Shown here: positions 4,628-7,626 of the stretch, piece after piece
How the letters are laid out: each line of letters starts with the position of its first letter
How positions within the stretch are numbered: the first letter of the stretch is position 1
Assembly (NCBI GenBank): GCA_964613425.1
Contig: CAZTHC010000053.1
Location: forward strand, 1-7,626
DNA from: CAZTHC01 sp964613425
GTDB taxonomy: Bacteria; Bacillota; Clostridia; TANB77; CAG-508
DNA length: 7,626 nt
Direction of reading: 5' to 3'
Notes under the pieces: generated by a model
What the model was told of the DNA's origin: nothing
The model's input: only the letters and a program-made list of their open reading frames with translations
Databases searched by the model: none
Position numbers and translations under genes: made by a program

Positions 4628-5544
4628 ATGAATATATATGATGAATTAATAAAAATAATAGATTCTAAAAATATATTCTTAAACGAACCAATGAAAAAGC
4701 ATACGTCCTTTAAAGTGCGGAGGTAATGCAGATTATTTTATTAAAGTATATAACGTAGAAGAATTAAGGAAACTATTACAATTAATTAGAACTTATAATA
4801 TACCAATGTATGTTATAGGTAATGGAACAAATTTGTTAGTAAAAGATGCTGGTTTTAGAGGAATTATTATAAAACTAGAATTTGAAGATATTAAAATTCT
4901 AAAAAATACGGAAGAACAAATAATACTAGAAGTAGGTGTAGGAGTTAAAATTCCAGTGTTAACATATTTTTTAGCAGAAAATTCAGTAACAGGAATGGAA
5001 TGGGCAGCAGGAATTCCACGGAACAGTTGGTGGAGCTATAAAAATGAATGCGGGTGCGTATGGCGGAGAAATGAAAGATGTAGTTATTTCTACACAATAT
5101 ATCAATACAGATGGAAGCATTGGAGAACTAAATAACAAAGAACAAAACTTCAACTACAGATACAGTATTTTTAAAGATAATAACTATATTGTAATTTCAA
5201 CTAGATTAAGTCTAAAAACTGGAGACAAAGTAGAAATAAAAAAACAGATGGAGGAGCTTTTACAAAAAAGAAAAGAGGCACAGCCTATCGAATTTCCAAA
5301 TGCAGGAAGTACATTTAAAAGAGGCACAGATTTTATTACTGCTAAACTAATAGATGAAGCAGGACTTAAAGGATATAAAATTGGTGGGGCTATGGTTTCC
5401 ACAAAACATGCGGGATTTATTGTTAATTTAGGTGATGCCAGTTCAAAAGATATATTAGATTTAATTAAATACGTTAAGGATAAAATTTTTGAGAAATATG
5501 AAGTAAAAATAGAAGAAGAAATAGAAATTATAGGAGAGGATTAA
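4628..5544 (+). CDS. murB: UDP-N-acetylenolpyruvoylglucosamine reductase (MurB), two +1 frameshifts at CGG
   Basis: MurB is the FAD- and NADPH-dependent cytoplasmic enzyme that makes UDP-MurNAc for peptidoglycan. The intact protein, 304 aa, is obtained only as join(4628..4717, 4719..5018, 5020..5544), skipping C4718 and C5019. All MurB landmarks then appear in order: HTSFKV+GGNAD (26-35), FAD-binding YVIGNGTNLLVKDAGFRG (61-78), WAAGIP+GTVGGAIKMNAGAYGGEM (125-148), YRYSIF with catalytic Arg177, AGSTFKR with catalytic Ser227, and a glutamate cluster near 295-299. Length and lack of an extra Tyr loop suit the type II MurB common in Firmicutes. Without shifting, the first frame ends after 32 codons at TAA 4724-4726. 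MurB is normally essential and every other position looks conserved, so decay is unlikely. AAAGGAG precedes the ATG, and the gene ends five bases before the next gene, suggesting one operon. Confidence 0.93.
4715..4721 (+). other. Putative +1 frameshift site GTG-C-GGA in murB (first)
   Basis: The zero frame reads AAA GTG CGG AGG TAA, stopping two codons past the CGG. Skipping C4718 gives GTG GGA GGT AAT GCA, i.e. Val-Gly-Gly-Asn-Ala, the conserved MurB N-terminal motif. The extra C lies between two G bases, so it duplicates neither neighbour. Confidence 0.87.
5016..5022 (+). other. Putative +1 frameshift site CCA-C-GGA in murB (second)
   Basis: The frame entered after the first shift reads ATT CCA CGG AAC and would stop at 5133-5135. 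Skipping C5019 gives ATT CCA GGA ACA GTT GGT GGA, i.e. the signature Ile-Pro-Gly-Thr-Val-Gly-Gly of MurB. The hexamer CCACGG is identical to the spoIIP site. Confidence 0.88.
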
Positions 5545-5549
5545 AAAAA

Positions 5550-7118
5550 ATGGGTGGATTTTTTCAATGGTTTAAAGCCAGCACGAAAATGAAAAGGTGG
5601 ATATTATTAATATTAATAGGAATTGCTTTAGCATGTTATGGATTTACAGAAATACTAGTACAAAAGGAATTAGTAATTATTGATGTTGTTAAAATAGTAG
5701 TAACATTTGTATTTGGATTTACTTTTACTATTATTGGAATAGTTTTTATTCAAAAAAGAACTCTAGAATTGTTAATTGAAGCAAATGATGACGAAATGGA
5801 GAATAATGCAAAGGCAAATATAGACATAAAAACATTAATTTTCAACAAAAATGTATATAATAATGGACCTAAAATAGTAGTAATAGGTGGCGGAAGTGGT
5901 TTGAATACTGTCCTACAGGGGTTAAAAAAATATACAAATAATATTACTGCAATAGTAACTGTTTCAGATTATGGAAATAAGCCAACTAACTCTAGACAAG
6001 AACTTAAATTGTTACCCGTAGACGATATTGAAGGAAGTTTTGTAGCATTGTCCGAAGACGAAGAAGTAATGAATAAATTAATGAGTTATGAATTCAATAA
6101 TGGAAAACTAAAAGGTTTAACTTTCGGAGATTTATATTTATCAACAATGAAGGATATTTGTGGAGATTTTACTACAAGTATAGAAAAATCAAGAGGAGTT
6201 TTAAATATAACAGGAAAAGTTTTACCAGTTACATTGGATGAAATGCAAATTTGTGCAGAATTAGATGATGGAACAATAGTAAAAGAAAAAAATAAAATAC
6301 CAGAAGCTGTATATGAAAAAGTAAGTAAAATTAATAGAATTTATATAACACCTTCAAATTGTAAGCCAGCACCTGGAGTGCTAGAGGCAATTCAAGAAGC
6401 AGATGCAATTGTTATAGGGCCAGGAAGTATATATACAAATGTTATTCCAAACTTGTTAATAAAAAATGTTTCAAAAACAATTAAAGAAAGTAAAGCTAAA
6501 AAATTCTATGTAACAAATATTATGACAGAACCAGGGCAAACAGATAATTATTCTGTATCTGACCATATAAATGCAATATTAGAACATACAGGAGAAGGAA
6601 CAATAGATATTTGTATATGTGATACTGGGGAAATTGTTCCAGAATATGTAAGAAAGTATAATAAACAAGGTTCAGATATTGTAAATTTAGATATACAAAA
6701 ATCTAAAGAAAAAGGTGTAAACATTATACAAAAAAGCATGGCAACTATAAATGATGAATATATAAGACATAATTCAGATGTTATTGCTGCAACAATTATA
6801 GAAATAATATGTAATGATTTAAGATTTAAAGATAAAAAGACAGATACAAAATATATATTATTAAATTCAAAATTAAATGATGAAAAGAAAAAAGAAAAGA
6901 AAATTCGTAAACACGAAAAGCCAAAAGAAATTGTAAAACATGTAAAAGATCCAAATAGAAAAAGCAAGTTTAATGCAAAATATAAAGACAGAATAGAATC
7001 TATACAGTCTAGTGAAGAAAAGAGAATTGAAAGACTAAACTACATAGAAAGACAAAACAGAAACGAATCAGAAGAAAAAGAAAAATATTTAAAAAAGATT
7101 TTTAATCAAAAAGATTAA
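5550..7118 (+). CDS. yvcK: YvcK/CofD-like protein (gluconeogenesis factor family) with membrane anchor
   Basis: 522 residues in three parts. Residues 15-37 and 43-67 are two hydrophobic membrane segments. Residues about 108-427 form the YvcK/CofD-like Rossmann domain: VVIGGGSGLNTVLQGL (110-125), LLPVDDIEGSFVALSEDEE (154-172), LTFGDLYLSTM (190-200), TPSNCKPAPGVLEAI (267-281), IVIGPGSIYTNVIPNLL (287-303) and NIMTEPGQTDNYSVSDH (323-339). Residues about 428-522 are a lysine/glutamate-rich tail likely to be helical or disordered. In relatives YvcK binds UDP-sugars and influences cell-wall synthesis and growth on gluconeogenic carbon. An oddity is that the loop usually written DDGGSSG reads SDYGNKPTNSRQ here (139-150), so ligand use may differ. 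The Shine-Dalgarno AGGAGAGGA (5532-5540) overlaps the murB end, five bases between genes. The neighbours rapZ and whiA, often beside yvcK, are absent here. Confidence 0.88.
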   Translation: MGGFFQWFKASTKMKRWILLILIGIALACYGFTEILVQKELVIIDVVKIVVTFVFGFTFTIIGIVFIQKRTLELLIEANDDEMENNAKANIDIKTLIFNKNVYNNGPKIVVIGGGSGLNTVLQGLKKYTNNITAIVTVSDYGNKPTNSRQELKLLPVDDIEGSFVALSEDEEVMNKLMSYEFNNGKLKGLTFGDLYLSTMKDICGDFTTSIEKSRGVLNITGKVLPVTLDEMQICAELDDGTIVKEKNKIPEAVYEKVSKINRIYITPSNCKPAPGVLEAIQEADAIVIGPGSIYTNVIPNLLIKNVSKTIKESKAKKFYVTNIMTEPGQTDNYSVSDHINAILEHTGEGTIDICICDTGEIVPEYVRKYNKQGSDIVNLDIQKSKEKGVNIIQKSMATINDEYIRHNSDVIAATIIEIICNDLRFKDKKTDTKYILLNSKLNDEKKKEKKIRKHEKPKEIVKHVKDPNRKSKFNAKYKDRIESIQSSEEKRIERLNYIERQNRNESEEKEKYLKKIFNQKD

Positions 7119-7155
7119 TTTTAAATATTAATATTAGAAGGGAATGAAATTACAA

Positions 7156-7626
7156 ATGAAGTATAGTAAGTTACAATTATCGTTAAATGAAGGTCTAAGA
7201 AAAGAATGGATAATAACAAACGGAATAGGTGGATATAGTTCTTCAACTGTATTAGGAACAAACACAAGAAAGTATCATGGTTTATTAGTTGCACCTTTAA
7301 CACCACCTGCAAGAAGATTTTTAATATTATCTAAATTAGATGAAAGCATTAGAATAAATGAGAATGAATATAACTTATATACTAATGTATGTAAAAATTT
7401 TATTTCTACAGGATATAAAAAAATAGAGAGTTTTGAAAAAGAATATATGCCAGTTTTTTCTTTTCAAGTACAAGATACAAACATTAAAAAAATTGTTTGC
7501 ATGGAATACGGAAAAAACACAGTATGCATTTATTATAAAATAGTAAATGGTAATTATAATGCAAAATTAACATTAGCACCAATTATAAATTTTAGAGATT
7601 TTCATTGTATTAATACAAATCACGAA
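7156..7626 (+). CDS. Glycogen debranching enzyme (amylo-alpha-1,6-glucosidase), N-terminal part
   Basis: The gene runs off the window after about 157 residues, with the frame open to the last base. The visible part matches the N-terminal domain of the archaeal/bacterial-type debranching enzymes that release alpha-1,6-linked glucose from glycogen: EWIITNGIGGYSSSTVLGTN (17-36), TRKYHGLLVAPLTPPARR (37-54), LSKLDESI (58-65), and later APIINFRDFH (about 142-151). The catalytic glycoside hydrolase domain lies beyond the window. Two in-frame starts are possible. ATG 7156 gives MKYSKLQLSL and fits the family's short leader; ATG 7144 lies one base after the AGAAGGG (7136-7142), too close for normal initiation, whereas 7156 is somewhat far (13 bases). 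The 37-base gap after the YvcK-like gene has no terminator, so co-transcription with murB and yvcK is likely. Confidence 0.85.
   Translation, partial: MKYSKLQLSLNEGLRKEWIITNGIGGYSSSTVLGTNTRKYHGLLVAPLTPPARRFLILSKLDESIRINENEYNLYTNVCKNFISTGYKKIESFEKEYMPVFSFQVQDTNIKKIVCMEYGKNTVCIYYKIVNGNYNAKLTLAPIINFRDFHCINTNHE

Noticed and set aside
3159..4701. GAAAAAGCA about 24-25 bases upstream of the extra C in both spoIIP (3159-3167) and the first murB site (4693-4701), as a shared stimulator.
   Set aside because: It is absent from the second murB site and such A-rich strings are common in this DNA.
3180..5022. Systematic basecalling error at methylated CCAGG (Dcm-type) motifs as the cause of the extra C bases.
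   Set aside because: Intact CCAGG occurs at 252, 546, 726, 4237, 6420 and 6531 without a C, and the first murB site would be GTGGGA, which lacks the motif. Sequencing error in general is not excluded.
3180..5022. Classical P-site tRNA slippage as the shift mechanism.
   Set aside because: Moving +1 from CCA to CAC or from GTG to TGC would leave poor pairing, so out-of-frame A-site entry of tRNA-Gly or quadruplet reading is a better guess.
4806..5544. Two overlapping short genes at 4806-5135 and 5044-5544.
   Set aside because: Both are pieces of one murB: 4806-5135 carries the FAD-binding part, 5044-5544 the catalytic part, and their internal ATGs lie inside conserved motifs without ribosome binding sites.
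6548..6967. A 139-codon antisense frame within yvcK, and similar ones within hisS and spoIIP (for example 1231-1506 and 2641-2979).
   Set aside because: They are shadows of conserved plus-strand genes, have Phe/Leu-rich low-complexity translations and lack ribosome binding sites.

Overview
The window is AT-rich DNA from a spore-forming, low-GC Firmicute, most likely an uncultured gut-type clostridium. The evidence is a spoIIP sporulation gene, purine-rich Shine-Dalgarno sites (AGGAGG, AAAGGAG), near-exclusive use of AGA for arginine in most genes, and a RelA/SpoT tail, metallo-hydrolase, hisS order familiar from Firmicutes.

Layout: (1) 2-124 is the C-terminal ACT-domain end of a RelA/SpoT (p)ppGpp enzyme. 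(2) 153-800 is a complete glyoxalase-II-like metallo-beta-lactamase-fold hydrolase. (3) 801-974 is a spacer with two dispersed-repeat-like hairpin elements. (4) 975-2207 is hisS. (5) 2265-3342 is spoIIP, interrupted by one extra base. (6) 3343-3593 is a spacer with three more hairpin elements and a strong bidirectional terminator. (7) 3594-4427 (minus) is a protein that looks like three S1/OB-like RNA-binding modules, with more varied arginine codon use. (8) 4428-4627 is a divergent regulatory region with a perfect 11-bp inverted repeat that carries promoter-like elements on both strands. (9) 4628-5544 is murB, interrupted by two extra bases. (10) 5550-7118 is a membrane-anchored YvcK/CofD-like protein, probably co-transcribed with murB. 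(11) 7156-7626 is the start of a glycogen debranching enzyme that runs off the window.

The main observation is that the three frame disruptions are all the same event. In spoIIP once and in murB twice, a single C precedes a conserved glycine GGR codon, so the zero-frame codon at each break is CGG. Skipping that C restores a full-length, family-typical protein each time (358 aa SpoIIP, 304 aa MurB). I scanned the roughly 2,000 codons of the plus-strand genes and found no other in-frame CGG. This fits +1 frameshifting (or quadruplet CGGR decoding as Gly) at a rare or unassigned CGG codon. One in-frame CGG in the minus-strand gene, apparently read as a normal sense codon, is the main counter-evidence. 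Sequencing error remains the competing explanation, although the inserted C never duplicates a neighbouring base.

Functionally the window mixes cell-wall synthesis (MurB, YvcK), peptidoglycan remodelling during sporulation (SpoIIP), translation (HisRS, S1-like protein), the stringent response (RelA/SpoT) and carbon storage (debranching enzyme).
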